A DNA stretch of 64,000 nucleotides. Source: Eucommia ulmoides. Lineage: Eukaryota > Streptophyta > Magnoliopsida > Garryales > Eucommiaceae. The translations under genes and the position numbers were made by a program. Positions within the stretch are counted from its first letter, which is position 1. The number at the start of each line of letters is the position of its first letter. Below the pieces are notes generated by a model, which did not search any database, was not told the DNA's origin, and saw only the letters and a program-made list of their open reading frames with translations. Positions 33,960-46,757 of the stretch are shown piece by piece. Location: assembly GCA_016647705.1 (NCBI GenBank), contig CM028335.1, forward strand, positions 34,548,212 through 34,612,211. The letters run 5' to 3'.

Positions 33960-36416
33960 TATTGGCCCAGTGAGCTACCCAAGAGAGAGAGTGAATTGGG
34001 TAGTTATAAAAATTCAAACACATTTCTTATCTTCCAACACTTAAATAATCAAATAATCAATTTATCTTAAATCAATTAGTATCTTTATAACGCAGTGGAT
34101 AAGTGTTCAAATCTAGGTGCACACTCAAACAACAAAATGTAAATGAAGTAAACAATGCAGCACACAAGAATGTACCCTGGTTCACTAAGCTACTCTTGGC
34201 TAATCTAGTCTTCCGAGCCCCATGGAGATTCGCACTCACTAAACCACTTGATCCCTTTACTAGGTAGGAACCAAACCCTTAAAACAATTCTTTTACCAGG
34301 CTCAGAATCAATATTTATAATTATCCTTTTCCTAGGCTAAAGAAGAACCTTATCTTTTTACCAAGTTAAAGACTAACTTAATTCTATTTAAGAGGAATCA
34401 CCATCTAATCCTTTTCCCAGGCGTAGGAATGACCTTATCTTTTAACCAGGCTCAAGACTAACCTAATTATTTCATAGGCTAAGGATCAAACCTCACAAAA
34501 CACTCCAAGTATTCTTTTCGCCAGTAAGGATTGAACCGTTACAATTCACTCACAAGTAATTCTAATTAGGAAGAATCAAGCCTAATTTTTTTCAAGGGAA
34601 AAGAATAACCTAACTTTTTTGTACCTTAGGTAAAGATCAAACCTCAATCTTTTTCCAGGAAAATATTGAAACCTAGTTACCCTGACTAGATACTCCTAAT
34701 AGTATCTAATTCGCACAAACTCACAAAATACAAAAATCAATATGTTTCTTCCCACTCGGAGCTCCTATCATCTCAAATTCAATTAAACTCAATTAATGTC
34801 ACGATAATTACTACGTGATAGAATTAAGTGAATAATTCAATATCTGATTATAATAAATGTTGGTAGCACAAAATTTAATCACATAATCAGATAATCACAA
34901 AAATCGTTTTAAAAAGAAGTTTTATGCCCTTTAAAATTCAAAAACAATTTTACTAAGATCTTATAAACCAAGAAAAGATAGTAATATTTATTCACAATAA
35001 ATAACAATATCTTGGAAAGATCTCACTAGGAAAATACCGAAAGATTGAAATCATAATAGCAATACAGCACAGATCGGTGACGACAAAACAATTAGCACTT
35101 TAACTCAAGAACTTTTCTCACAATTGATTTCACAATTGATCTCTCGATATAATATTAGAATAACAACTATTAGAAAGCTCAGGAATTGAAAGTTCTTGAT
35201 TGATGTGATGTTATGATGTGTAAAAATCGCAAGTCTATTTAAGCTGATTTGAAACAGGCTCTCCAACGGCTAGATTCCTCAAGATATAACTTTTACATGC
35301 ACTTATAAAACCCTTATATCATTAACATTCATTCCTAGTTTAATTCACTCAGATATGGCTTTTAAAACATTTAAGCTAGTCCCCAAATTAATTCTCAATC
35401 TCAAATCGTGAAGATAGGAAGTATTAAATTAACCAAATTTAGAAATACTTTAATTTTACGAACCATATCTATAGGGATATCAAAATAACTATATGATATC
35501 TTCAATATATCCAAATCCCCAAAATATCTCACTCACATATCCTCGATACGGCTAGTTAACGGCTAGTTTTTTAACAGATCCTCGAAATCCTCGAAACTGT
35601 AACTACACAGTCGGTTGACCGACCTCCATACCGTCAATTAACTGATGGATACAGGATGCTAGCCAAGCCTTGTTCAAACACCAGTCGGTTGACTGATCCC
35701 CCATGGGTCGGTTGACTGATCCCCCATGGGTTGGTTGACCGATCAATTCAGGATGTTATTCTAGGCCTAATTTTGGCCCTCGTCGGTTGACCGATCACCT
35801 ATGGTCGATTAACCGATCGATATAGAGAGTTTCACTTTGATCTATCATGTTGACCGATCTCCCCTAGTCAGTTGACCGATCAATTCAGAGATTCATCCTT
35901 TTTCCAAGCCATGCCCATCGGTTAATCGATCCTTTGATGGTCAGTTGACCGATCAATGCTAGACCACCCTACTCTCAAATTATTTCAACTACAAACTTTA
36001 ACGTTTTAAAGCCTTTAACCAATTTATTTTCTTGGTTAACTTAATTGATACTAATATTCAATTTTAAATACTAATCTTGCTTGGGTCAATTTTTATTTTT
36101 CAATTTCCCATTGGAGTAAGTAATTGAACACTAATTAGAACCTTAATTTCATCAAATTAAAGACACATAAATATTACTTATTAATTTGTGTCGTGTTTGA
36201 TCCTAATCGGGATACGTTAAGAGTAAAAATAAATTAATTTGTTTTCACCTAGTTTCGTCAGAATCTTCAATACTCTTTATTGTCCATCTCTGTATCCTTC
36301 ATAATTACTTCATTATATTATCTTGTATAGAACTCTTAAACTGAAACACTCAATAAACATGTTAGTTCCACCAAAAACATCAACCCTTAATTATCCATCA
36401 AATCTCGGGATCAACA
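33960..36416 (-). mobile_element. Solo LTR of the 46.8-55.4 kb copia-type family
   Basis: 2457 bp, flanked by a perfect duplication ATATC at 33955-33959 and 36417-36421. It aligns end to end with the LTRs at 46758-49309 and 53070-55407, for example around GAGCTACCCAAGAG near one end and GGGATCAACA at the other. Orientation (minus) follows from the complete element. The U3 part (35600-35960) has about eleven GGTTGACCGAT-like motifs. One terminal TG has mutated to TA. It presumably arose by recombination between the LTRs of a full element. Confidence 0.93.
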
Positions 36417-37143
36417 ATATCAATAGAATTCTCTCGAGTATGAATCTTCTCAATTGGAACTGAGTCTGCCTTTAACAAACACCAAATGAAGTAGAACGTG
36501 ATGTTGTTGTGCATTCGTCCTTTAATGGAAAATTGAATCTTTGTATGATGTATAACTCTTTGATTGTCGCTATACAACTTAGGATCCTTTTACCCTTGAT
36601 CAAACTCCTCCATCACATAACTAAGACATACTTTCTCCTTGTATGTCTCTATAGATGCAAAACATTGTTCATCAGTTGTTGAGATGGTAACTAGTTATCT
36701 TTCGCAATCAAGTTAACCAACTCACAACAACACTAGCAAGGATAATGACATACCCTTTGGTGCTCCTCCTAATATTGATGTCACCCATAAGATCTGAATC
36801 AATATACCTTGAAATATAACTATGTCACTTCCATAACATAACGCCCAGGACCAACAAGACACCTAAAGATCCACTTGACCTCCTTCTAGTGCTCTTTCCC
36901 AGAATTTCTCATAAATCTACTCTCAACTCCCGCTGCATTCAAAATGTCAACATGCGTGCAAACCATGGTGTATACGTGGCTCCTGATGAATGAATCATAT
37001 GACACTTTATCTATCTGCTCACATTATTTCTCTATATTAGGTGATTCTTCCTTGGCCAATCTGAAGGGCGCTTCGAGAAAGGTACCGATAGGTTTGATAT
37101 TTTTCATGTTGAATATCCTGAGTACATTGTATTTGAAGGAAAC
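36417..37143 (-). pseudogene. Ty1/copia reverse transcriptase/RNase H pseudogene
   Basis: Minus strand. FNMKNIKPIGTFLEAPFRLA is the end of the RT domain. YTMVCTHVDI and SRFMRNSGKEH follow, then VKWIFRCL, and in shifted frames the RNase H region (GDINIRRSTKGY, then SWL). The tail reads HTRENSI at the solo-LTR junction. There are many stops and shifts; no function remains. Other parts of the polyprotein are not visible to the right. Confidence 0.8.
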
Positions 37144-37561
37144 AAAAACAAAATTCTAAATTTGCAAAATAGATAAAAAATTTAACTCAATTTTATATTT
37201 TATACTCTTTTAACCCTAAATCAATTCTCATGATGCAAAATGAATTCTACTCGACTGTATAAATTAGTTACCTTCGGAGCTTCTTCAACACTACAATTTT
37301 TATGTCTTTTCTATCTAATCCCTAATTAGAGACGCAAATTCCCACAGCTAATAGTAACCACATATAGATTTTAGTCTTGAGTGGTCTTCTTCAATGTTCT
37401 AAGTACTTTTGTATTAGATTAATGGAGGCCTGAAAATGTTTGAATTATTCAGTAGTGAACGAAAGGGAGGGGGAGAGAGAGAAAGAGAGAGAGATGAATG
37501 AAAAGGCTTGGATGATGGGTCATATGGACATGTTATGAGATCTATGTAGGGTCATACGCTT
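37144..37561. other. AT-rich sequence, no gene seen
   Basis: Contains a GA-rich microsatellite (37465-37494). It separates the copia remnant from the possible Tat/Ogre-like LTR. Confidence 0.4.
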
Positions 37562-38159
37562 TGTAGACACCGCATTTCTAGCCACTCATTTTAGTTTTGA
37601 AAATGTATCGGTCTAAAGCACAAATTCAGACAAACTTTAAACTGGGGTTTAATATGTTTAATTTTAGTTTCCACCCTTTAATTTAAATACATTTCACCAA
37701 TTACAATTTTACGTTTTAACCTCAAAAAAATTCGTTTTCACGGGTTTTATCAAATTAACAGCTAAAAATATTTTATTTTTTTAAATTTGAACTTTCCAAT
37801 AATATTTTAGATAGTTGAATTTCATGTTTGAATTTTTTAATTTCTAAAAAACTAATTAATAAAGCCTTAATTAGACAAATGGGTGCCCAAAACACAAAAA
37901 TCATTGCAAGTACACCCTCCAAGAATAGAACAAAGCATAAGATGCTTCTAGGGAGTGTATATAGTCAATTGGGAGCTTCCCAAGAATGTTACTATAAATA
38001 GAGAGCATTAAATGTAATCTTTTGGAAGATTCTTCACGCCATACCATATATAAGAAGGCTAGAAAATTAATCATTCCAACCTAAGAGAGTATCCCCCCCA
38101 TCGATCAAATGGTATTAAGTGCCTTCTAGTTGGATTGTGGATTCATGAATAGGCAGACA

Positions 38160-38190
38160 ACCAATTGTCTATAAAAGGGGGCCATTTTTC
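38160..38190 (+). promoter_or_regulatory. TATA box of a probable LTR promoter
   Basis: TCTATAAAAGGGGGCC is a strong plant-type TATA region. CT-rich sequence (38216-38230), as found near retroelement starts, follows. An earlier ACTATAAATAGAGAGC occurs at 37992. Confidence 0.5.
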
Positions 38191-38370
38191 TTAAGGGCAC
38201 TACATTAATCACTCATCTCTCTCTCTCTCTAACATCAAATCCTTTCTCAGGTTTGCTTAATCCCTAAGCATTTCACCTCTTAAACACCTCCAAAAAGTTC
38301 CTAAAAATTCATCAAAACCTCATTTTGACACTCTTTTACGGGAGTTCAAGAACCCCTACAAGAACAACAA

Positions 38371-38470
38371 AGTAAAAGAAGAAGAAGAAGAAGAAGAAGA
38401 AGAAGAAGGAGGAGAAGGAGAAGGAGAAGGAGAAGGAGAAGAAGAAGGAAAAAAAAAAAAGGAAAAGGAG
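38371..38470 (+). repeat. GAA/GGA microsatellite
   Basis: A run of AGA and AGG trinucleotides grading into an A-run. AT/GTAT repeats also occur at 39035-39070. Confidence 0.9.
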
Positions 38471-39029
38471 ACAACCAACTTAGGGAAAGACCAATCCATT
38501 AAGTTAGGTAAGTCTTCTTCAACATTTGTCTTTTGGGTTTTGTGTGCATATTATCTTTCTCTTTGGTCAAGAACTACAAGAAGCTTTTGGTGAGCATATT
38601 ATTTTTGTCTTTTGTCGAGAAATACGAGAAACCAATCTGAAAGAACCTAAAATAAACCAACTAACTAATAACTAATAACTACTAACTACTTACTTATCTT
38701 GTTTTGTGTCTTTTTGTGCTTTTAATTTTTCTGCTCTGTGCCTTTTTGCACTTTTAGTTTTCTTACTATGCGTCTTTCTGCGCTTTACTTTTCCTGGTCT
38801 ACGTCTTTCTACGCTTTAGCCTAGATCATAGACTGGTCCTAAGTCTCAGGTCATAAACTAACACCTTATATATATGTAAGTCAGTTTTTCTGACTGACCC
38901 TATATAAATCTATGTCAAGACCCTTGTGGCTAAAAGGATGAATACAGGGAGACCTTCTATCCCTTTTGAGATAAGTGTATGTCTTCTTCAGAAATATTTT
39001 CTCCTTCTTAGTTATGAGTAGGACTAGAC

Positions 39030-39061
<32 letters not shown>

Positions 39062-40279
39062 GTATGTATTTTTTTTTTTTACTAACAATAGCAAACAATA
39101 ACATTAACATTTCCTAAGTAAGTCAGTTTGGTTGTAGTGTTCTTGACAAGAATCAGTAGTGCATTTCACCTTTAGTTTCATGTTTTATCCTTATTTTTCC
39201 TTAAACAAATAGAAAAGGGGTTTTTATTATTTAGTCCCCCTTCCATAGACCATGTAGAGAAAATACATTTTAAACTGTTCACTTAGCCTTCAGACCTCAT
39301 ACTACACCCAATTAAGTTTTTAGTCCTCCAAAGACCAAAAAAAAAAACACACACACAAACCCCAGAAACAAACCCATCTCTCTCTTACTCACGTTAACAG
39401 TTAATGTGATATCTAGGGATAATTATTCTTCTATCTACCATTCATTCACAATCAATTTCAAATTCATGAGAAATAGTCTCTCTCTGTAAAAACCCTAGGT
39501 TAGTTTCTCCTCTACCGTCGCCGAACAATCCTCCACCGTCGCCATCGTCACTCACAGTTTGGCTCTCCTCCACCGCCGTCGACCACTCCTCCACCATCAC
39601 TCACGGTTTTGCGTTGTCTCGCTATTTCTCTTGTTCAGTGGGTTATTGGTTCTCGTCAGATGTTCTTGGTTCAGTAGGTTCTTGGTTCTCGTTCAAATCT
39701 GATGTCGTGTGAGCGCGTTCTTGGTTCTCGCCAGATGTACATGGTGTTAAGGTTAGTTTTTCGACAACGTTGTGGTTCACTCTCTCTCTAGCTTTTCTCT
39801 CTCTCTCTAGCTCTGTGAGCATAATGTGGGTTCATGAAAGTCACCGTCGGTGAAGTAGGTTTTGGGTATCATTGGATTTTGATGTAAGAAACCGACGATT
39901 TTACCGAGAAAAAAAATGTGATGGAGTTTTCTTGTATGCAAGGTGTTTAATGATTTGTCTAAGTGAGTATTAGCAGGAGACTATGAGAAAGAGGGAGCTC
40001 TAGAGATCCGGCTCTAATTTTTCAACCCTTGTTTCTGGGAAAGGAAAAACGTAATGAGTATCAATTCTAATTTCTCTAAGGTTTTTGTTGAGTTTTTCTT
40101 AGGGTTTGTTTGGTTGTTCTTGACTTTTTCTTAGGAAAATTTCATATATGAATTGGATTTTGTTGTGGCCATCAGATATCATTCATTTCGTGCCGCTCAT
40201 TCTAGGTTTTGTTCAATATATTTTTTTATTTGTGTTGAAATATAGATTGATTTTTCTAGATGGTGGTGGAAGTGGATGG

Positions 40280-41330
40280 AGTGTTCATTTTTACGTTAAT
40301 ATTAGTGTTTTTGTGTGATTTTTTCACACAAGTTTTTTTGGACAACATTAAAATGAACTAACGTTAACACAGAGAAAGACAAAAAAATGTGCATTAACGT
40401 TAACGCAAACCCAACCCAGAAACACATTCAACTATTTACTTTACTTGTAGCCTCTATTTCTCTCTCTCTCTTGAATTTCGGACATGGGTTTTGCTTTCTT
40501 TTTAATTTTTATTTTCAAGTAAAGTTGAGTGATGTTTTATACCTAGATCATTTTCAGATCTAGATGTTTTTGGAATCTGTTTTTTAAGTGAACATAGTAT
40601 TTTTGATGGTCGGGATAAATATTTCTGGATTTTTTTGGGATCATTTTCAGATCTGGTTGTTTTGGGGATTTGTTTTTTGATAGTGGGGATATGAATGGTG
40701 GTGCAGGTGGAGGGGGTGTTAATTTTATGCTAACGTTAGTGTGTTTGCGTGATTTTTTTCACATATGTTTTTCTGAACAACATTAAATGCGTTAACGTTA
40801 ACACACCAAAAGGCAAAAAAATGTGCATTAACGTTAACGTAAACCCAAGTGAAACACACATTCAGCTCAAAAGGACAAAATATCACATATGACAGTTAAT
40901 ATTAACGCGCACAATACAAAAGTATACAATAGGACGTTAACATCAAAACCAACAGTCTGATGGTGAAAAATGCGTTAACGTTAATGTACATAAGACAAAT
41001 GAGGAAAGATGCGGTAATATAGAATACCCAAAAAAAATAAAAATGTGTTAACGTTAATGTGAAATTCAAATCGTAGTTTTATAACATAGACAAGAAGTTT
41101 TGTAACATAGACAAGATTTGACCCAAAAAAAAAAAAAAACATAGGCAGAGTGTATTGTTGAAAATGAGTTAACGTTAAAGCACACAAAACAGATGAGGAC
41201 AATGAGTTAACGTGAACACATAAAAAAAACATGAAATGCAATAACGTTAATATAAAATTCAATTGTAGTTTTATAATATAGGCAAGGTGCATTACGTGAA
41301 CAGTTTCACGTTAATGTTAACACCTTGTTA
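40280..41330. repeat. Repeats with GTTAACGTTAAC palindromes
   Basis: A direct duplication about 430 bp apart (about 40300-40440 and 40715-40870) includes TGTGCATTAACGTTAACG. Further single copies of TTAACGTTAA-like motifs are scattered to 41320. The core GTTAACGTTAAC is its own reverse complement. No coding potential. Confidence 0.75.
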
Positions 41331-41479
41331 CACATTTTTGTGTTGTTGCATAAGACAAAATGGCAGAATCATAAATAAATATTAATGGGGCCAAAATGCA
41401 AGACTTTTTACTAAGAAATTTTTTAGCACACATGATGTTAGGGGGTTTGATTCCTCTATATCCTATCTATAGAGGATTA

Positions 41480-42540
41480 AAAAAAATTACCCAACATAAA
41501 ACAAGAAAAAAAAAAAAAAAAAAGGAAAAACAAATTTTATGTAGAAAGTTTTCTTCACAAAAATGGACTTTTGTGTTTTATTCTAAAAAAATAAACTTCT
41601 GTTTTTTTTTGTTTTTTTTTTAAGAAATGATTTTTAAGTTTTTTCTTGAAAAAGGGAATGCCTTTTAAAAAAGTATTTTTTTCAAACTTAATTTCTTTAA
41701 ATGGCATTTTTCTTAACTTCGTGTCTTTAAAAAAAAAAATCTAAATTTAATGTCTTTTAAAAGATGTTCATATTTATTTTGTTTCATAAAATATGTTTTT
41801 TTGTTCGTATTTTTCTAAAAAACGTTTTTTAATTGTTCTTTAAAATGAAAATTCTTCTTTTAAAATGATTTTAAAGTATTCATAAAACAAATTATTTTAT
41901 AAAGACCATTTTAAAAAAAATCCCATCTTAGGTTTTTCATAAAAATGATTTATTTACAACAAGGTCTTATAAAAAAATGTTTTTTTCTTTTAAAAAATGT
42001 CTCTTCTAAATTCTTTTACTATTCTAAACCATTGTTTTTTTTTCAAAACTAGCAAAAAAATTAAAATTTATTTTCTTAACCAAATTAGTTTTTTTTTTTT
42101 TTTTTAGATTTTCTTGAAAGAAGATTCTTGAGATCTTTTTTTATTTGTTCTAAATTATTTCCTTAAATAAATGTTTTTATATACTTTTTTTTTAAGTAAA
42201 ACTTTGTTTGCTTTTTTTTCATTATGTTTTCTCTACTTAAAACACTTGGTTTTCTGCATTCCAAAAATATTTTTAATTTCTTAAATTTATTTTGTCCTTT
42301 TTTCTATTTAATAAATACATACTAGTTTTGTCAAGAAAAAATTTAACTAAACAAATAAAAATCCTCCCAAGGTCCAACTTGTTGATTCTTCCATAGTCAA
42401 TTAACAGTCCAAAAGGGGGACATTTGTTTTTTATTTGTTTTATGTTATATCTATTGTTGTTCCTTTTAAATATATATATATATATATATATTCTTTCATC
42501 TTTACATAAAATAAACAAAAAAAAATGGTAAAATAATAAA
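41480..42540. repeat. Low-complexity A/T homopolymer region
   Basis: Repeated T-runs and A-runs with phrases like TTTTAAAAAATGTTTTT, and a TA microsatellite at 42470-42490. Such text is common inside Tat-type LTRs. No gene. Confidence 0.6.
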
Positions 42541-42983
42541 AATGGGAATTAGTGTGTTAAGAAAACCCGAAGAAAACTACTTGGACTAGTTTAAATTTAA
42601 AGATTTATTTAAACTTAGGTATCGTTTTCAAACAAGTGTCTTGGGGTGATTAACATCTTTCACGAGCTTAACCGACCCCAGAACTTTAAAGAAATCTCTT
42701 ATTAAGACCAACTATTTTTTTTTTTTGCAAGTAAAAAACTTTGCATTTTCTAAAATAAAATGATTTTCAAAATCCCGGTAGCCTAGCACACCATTTAACT
42801 CAATGCTAGGTGGCGACTTAAATTTTTAAACAAATCTCAACCCAAAGAACATTTTCAAAATCAGCGCCTAAAAAAACCCCTGAAACTATTTTTCTAAAAT
42901 GAACACATTTTGAGATGAAGAAAACCAAATCACGTTTTCCTCTTCTCTCGCCTCTTTTTTTCCAAAATCCAGGGGGCGTCAGC

Positions 42984-43001
42984 TAGCGACTCTGCAAGGG
43001 A
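42984..43001 (+). other. Primer binding site, probable tRNA-Arg type
   Basis: TAGCGACTCTGCAAGGGA resembles TGGCGACTCTGCTGGGGA, the site found in Ogre/Tat-like elements and ascribed to tRNA-Arg. It sits 3 bp after the LTR end GCGTCA. Confidence 0.65.
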
Positions 43002-44193
43002 CTTTTAAGGGTTAAGCCTAATTGGAATTTAAATCTATCTTTGATTTTAAATCAAGTCCAAGAAATACGTCTTCGGTTTTTAAACATAATAATTCCCTTT
43101 TATATATGTAAAAATAAATCAATAAATAAACAAATTAGTATGCATATGTGTGTGAGAGCATTTATTTTCTATTTTACTTCTTGCATGTTTTTAATTTTTA
43201 TACACTGCATTTTTCCTGTATTTATTTCATGTCTTTACTTTCCCGTATTTTATTTTATTGTCTTTATATTTTTTATTTTTTTTTTATTTTTTTTCTGTAA
43301 GCTCTCTTTAGGCACAAGCACCACATTTCATTTGCATATTATGAGAAACCCAAAGTCGTGACCTCATTAAGAGGCCGAACGTAGGGGATGAAGTCGTACA
43401 ATTTCATCACGCTAACCGATTTCGAAACTCGCCTCACTCAGATTACCAACCAATGATGGATGTTCCCCTCGAATAGAATGCTGGAGGTTTGAAGATTTGG
43501 GAATTGAACCTTTCTAGAATGCATTAGTAGAAAATCTGTGAACCTCTTATAGTAAACATAGGATAAAATGATACCCAAAACCATTTTGCATTTAGGACAC
43601 TATTTTCGAGAGAGACATTTTATCCTACTTTATATATTTTCCATATTTTACCCTGAAACCATACAAAGGAAATCTCTAGGACTAGTAAAGAACGAAATAG
43701 CCAGCGTAGCAATTTCCATTCTCCCTCACTTTTACGAGCCTATTTACAGTCATAAATTTTTTCCAAATTTGACTATTGAGCAAGACATTGGAGGGATGAT
43801 ATGAATCCTTGTTTTGACTATACGATACTTTATTAGACTCGAAAATTTTGTTTTGCCTGGATTCAGACATTTCTTTAGTCTGAGGTCGATAGTGGCAAAT
43901 ATTGGAGATGAGATTTCTATCAATCCAAATAAAAGTGTCAATCGAATCTGTAAATTCAAGAAAGGACTCCCTGCCTACTGGTAGTAATGTCAAAATTCGA
44001 TATGGTTGTAATCTATAGAATTTGGAATTAATGGAAATCTCATTTCAATTGTATCATGATCAAACCCAAACACTTTTATAAACTATGATACTTACACGAT
44101 TTTTGCCATATAACGGAAAATTGCTCCATGCAGAAAAACTCACATCTCTCATTCACCAGTTTGCACTCATGCACAGCATGAAAATATAATTAA
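43002..44193 (+). other. Leader of the Tat/Ogre-like element
   Basis: A noncoding leader of about 1.2 kb between primer site and gag. Tat/Ogre elements typically have a long leader here. I see no ORF worth naming. Confidence 0.5.
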
Positions 44194-44872
44194 ATGGAAG
44201 ACATAAAGGAACAATCGAATGAACTCGTCGCGATGATCTAACTAAGATAAAACATGGTCTCGCTGATGTAATTTGTTAGTCAGATGACTGAAATTCGGCA
44301 ACAACTCCGCCAGTCTCAGCAAAACCCTATAATCTAAGTTTAGACCCCAAATTTAATAGAGCCAGCAGTTAACACCAGCCTTCTAGTTCCTGAGGCCCTA
44401 GCCTGGCCATGAGAGAGTTAATCCCTATTGGACCACAAACACAGGTCACTCCGACTATGACCGACCCTAGTCCAAGTACGCCTTCAGCTAAGCCTACTTC
44501 TAACTTAATCATATCGGAGGTAGCTAACCCAATCGAAAACAAAGTAAAAGAGCAGTCTAAAAAGACATTCTTACTGACCGAAAAGTTACAACAGATGGCA
44601 AAAAAAATTCCAAGAGGTAAAGAATGGAATATAAAGAGTCAATTCCAGGTATTTTCATCTGTCCTCGGTACCTCAAGTGAAGTTTCTTGATAACTTCTTC
44701 ATGCCTGTATTCACGAAATATGACGGGTTAGGGTGCCCAGACTGGCACATCCAACGATACAAGAACAAAATGGGGGCTTATATCCATAATGAATTATTGG
44801 CTCTCCAACTTTTCCAACTGTCATTAGACAGACCTGCTGCTCGTTGGTATGTAACAGCAAAACAAGAGAATG
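44194..44872 (+). pseudogene. Tat/Ogre-type gag, truncated
   Basis: An ATG at 44194 begins MEDIKEQSNELVAMI, then stops and shifts, MTEIRQQLRQSQQNPI, and a Pro/Thr-rich linker (MTDPSPSTPSAKPTSN). The core follows: FFMPVFTKYDGLGCPDWHIQ, KMGAYIHNELLALQLFQLSL and AARWYV. This matches the Tat gag pattern FxKYDGxxCPxxHL ... FFQxSLxxxAxxWY. The protein is cut at 44872, where LTR sequence begins; the rest of gag and all of pol are deleted. It formed a capsid in the living element. Confidence 0.8.
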
Positions 44873-44957
44873 TGAAACTATTTTTTCTAAAATAAATGAA
44901 GTTTGAGAGGGAGGACCTCTTCTCTCACCTCTTGTTTCCAAAATTCAGGGTGCGTCA
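44873..44957 (+). repeat. End of the 3' LTR of the deleted Tat/Ogre-like element
   Basis: Matches 42881-42981 from TGAAACTATTTTTTCTAAAA to GCGTCA with a 17-bp gap. The gag frame runs straight into it, so the deletion joined gag to the last 85 bp of the LTR. Confidence 0.8.
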
Positions 44958-46757
44958 CAATTCTATATTTTATATTACACTTTAACCCAAACAGTTTTAA
45001 GTTCTTTCAGATTCCTTTCCATACTTTGTAAAATATCAAGAATTTAATTCTAATGTTGCCTCTATAATGAAACTATTTATTCAAAACATTCTCATTGATT
45101 CTCATTGTTTTCTTATAATATGTGATAGTTGTATCTATTTGATAGAATTTTAATCCAAATAACCCAACCCTTAATTGTAGTACTTTGCTACTCGATTTCT
45201 TTAGTTTTGTAACAACAAAAGAACTAATAGGGTATGCATATAGTGAAAATCCCTAGTTTAATCACATATACTTGAGTGATAATATAATTCATCGTGTGAT
45301 TCGAATTAGAATCTCATCCCAATCAATACACTAAGTTGACCATGTATATCATTTAAATTGTATGAAATATAATCACATAGGGAATATCTGTATTTACTAA
45401 GGGCGATAAATATTTTCTTGTATACTACCGAACTTTATCACCCTTGATATCCTACATAGTAGTTTTGTTCGAATGAAAATAGGATATTTGAGGTGTAATG
45501 GATTTTGGGAACGTTTTTACTTGAGGTAATGTATATTACAAGTATAGTTTACTATATCTTGATAATACTGAGTGTTTTTCCCTAATTAAGGGCCTTCAAA
45601 GGTATTCATTGGATATAATGAGACATACATAGTAATATATGAATATTCAAACAGAGATCTCACTCTTAGCAAAAAGAAGCATTACCCATGCGATGATATT
45701 TAATATAATTCACCCAAGACTATGGCCAAAGAAGTGTGATGATTGGGATGAGATTTCAATCAGATAGCACAAAGAATTATGTTGTCAATCAATTAAATAA
45801 AATTAGACTAGGTTTTTTGTCATAACCATACCTTGTTGGTCTTTTGGGGTACAAAAATAGAGAGATTACGGAATAAACATATCACACCTAAGGGGTTTAT
45901 CTTGGTTAAATTCCTACAAATTGGCAATAATTGTGATAAGTGGGTAGACATGACTCATAGTTGGAGAAAATTTGTTTAGAGAAAAAGTATTTTCTTTTAA
46001 AAGGGAAATTTTGAATAGTTCTAATTTATTTTACTTAATTAATTAATTAGTCATGATCCTTATTTTAGTATAAACCTATGGGTTACACAGAAAAAGGAAA
46101 TTAAAATTAGAAGAGTCTTTAAAAAAATAGGAAGTAAGGGAGAAAGACCAAAATGGACACCCATCAATGAGATTTTTGCATGATATTTTTGGTCGTCTCC
46201 TCCCTCTCAAATCTCTCAACTTCTTCGTCTATAAGATCTTTTTTTTTTCTACCACTTGTTTGGATCTTGCTATCCCCTAGATTCAAATCGGAGTTTCCTT
46301 ATAGTCTTCGGATTCGATCCAATTTTATAAATGCTAAGAACACTCTTTGCTTTGAGGTTCTCAATATGGAAACTATTAGGGGTGAGATATTTGTGTTAGT
46401 TCTAAGAGAATTAGCCTCCTGTAGATATTATCGTTCGTGTTAAAATGCTCTTAGAAGAGCCTTCTCAGATCATTTCTCGAAAGCTATCGATTTTGAAGCT
46501 AAAGCACAATAAGAGATATATTTAAACTATTTTTAATATCATCTTCATGTATATTTGACTTAGTTGGTAATACGGGTTGATCCGCCCAAAGTAATTGTAT
46601 ATTAAATTAAATTTATTTTTTCTTATGCCCCGCGACGTAGATTTTGTAATTTTGTTATATATTTCCTTCAAGTGGTATAGGATCTATCTCCGAAATTAAC
46701 TTAAAATATTTTTTTGGTTATGTTTGATGAATTGTTGTATCAAAGGAATATTGGTGT
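44958..46757. other. AT-rich sequence with a possible copia LTR end
   Basis: No gene is supported. At 46673 TGGTATAGGATCT follows ATTTCCTTCA. It resembles a copia LTR end plus a tRNA-iMet primer site (TGGTATCAGAGCT) on the plus strand, with a mutation. No partner LTR or coding region is visible; the element at 46758 inserted 85 bp downstream. Confidence 0.4.

Larger units (their letters stand above)
37562..42981 (+). repeat. Possible very long 5' LTR of a Tat/Ogre-like element
   Basis: The right end is firm: GGGGGCGTCA at 42972-42981 directly precedes a primer site, and the last 100 bp recur at 44873-44957. The left end is a guess based on TGTAGACACCGCATTTC at 37562 and a TATAAAAGGGGG promoter at 38170. 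About 5.4 kb would be long, but Ogre-type LTRs can reach that size. No matching 5-bp duplication was found (CGCTT versus CAATT), and the interval may hold other insertions. Confidence 0.35.

Noticed and set aside
35600..35960. CRISPR-like series of short palindromes
   Set aside because: Spacing is irregular, repeats vary, the region is inside an LTR, and the DNA is from a plant.
37557..44962. Target duplication for the Tat/Ogre-like element
   Set aside because: CGCTT and CAATT match at only three of five positions. The left border of the LTR stays unproven.
46180..46443. ORF of 87 codons
   Set aside because: Ser/Leu/Phe-rich, no domain, and it lies in probable LTR sequence.
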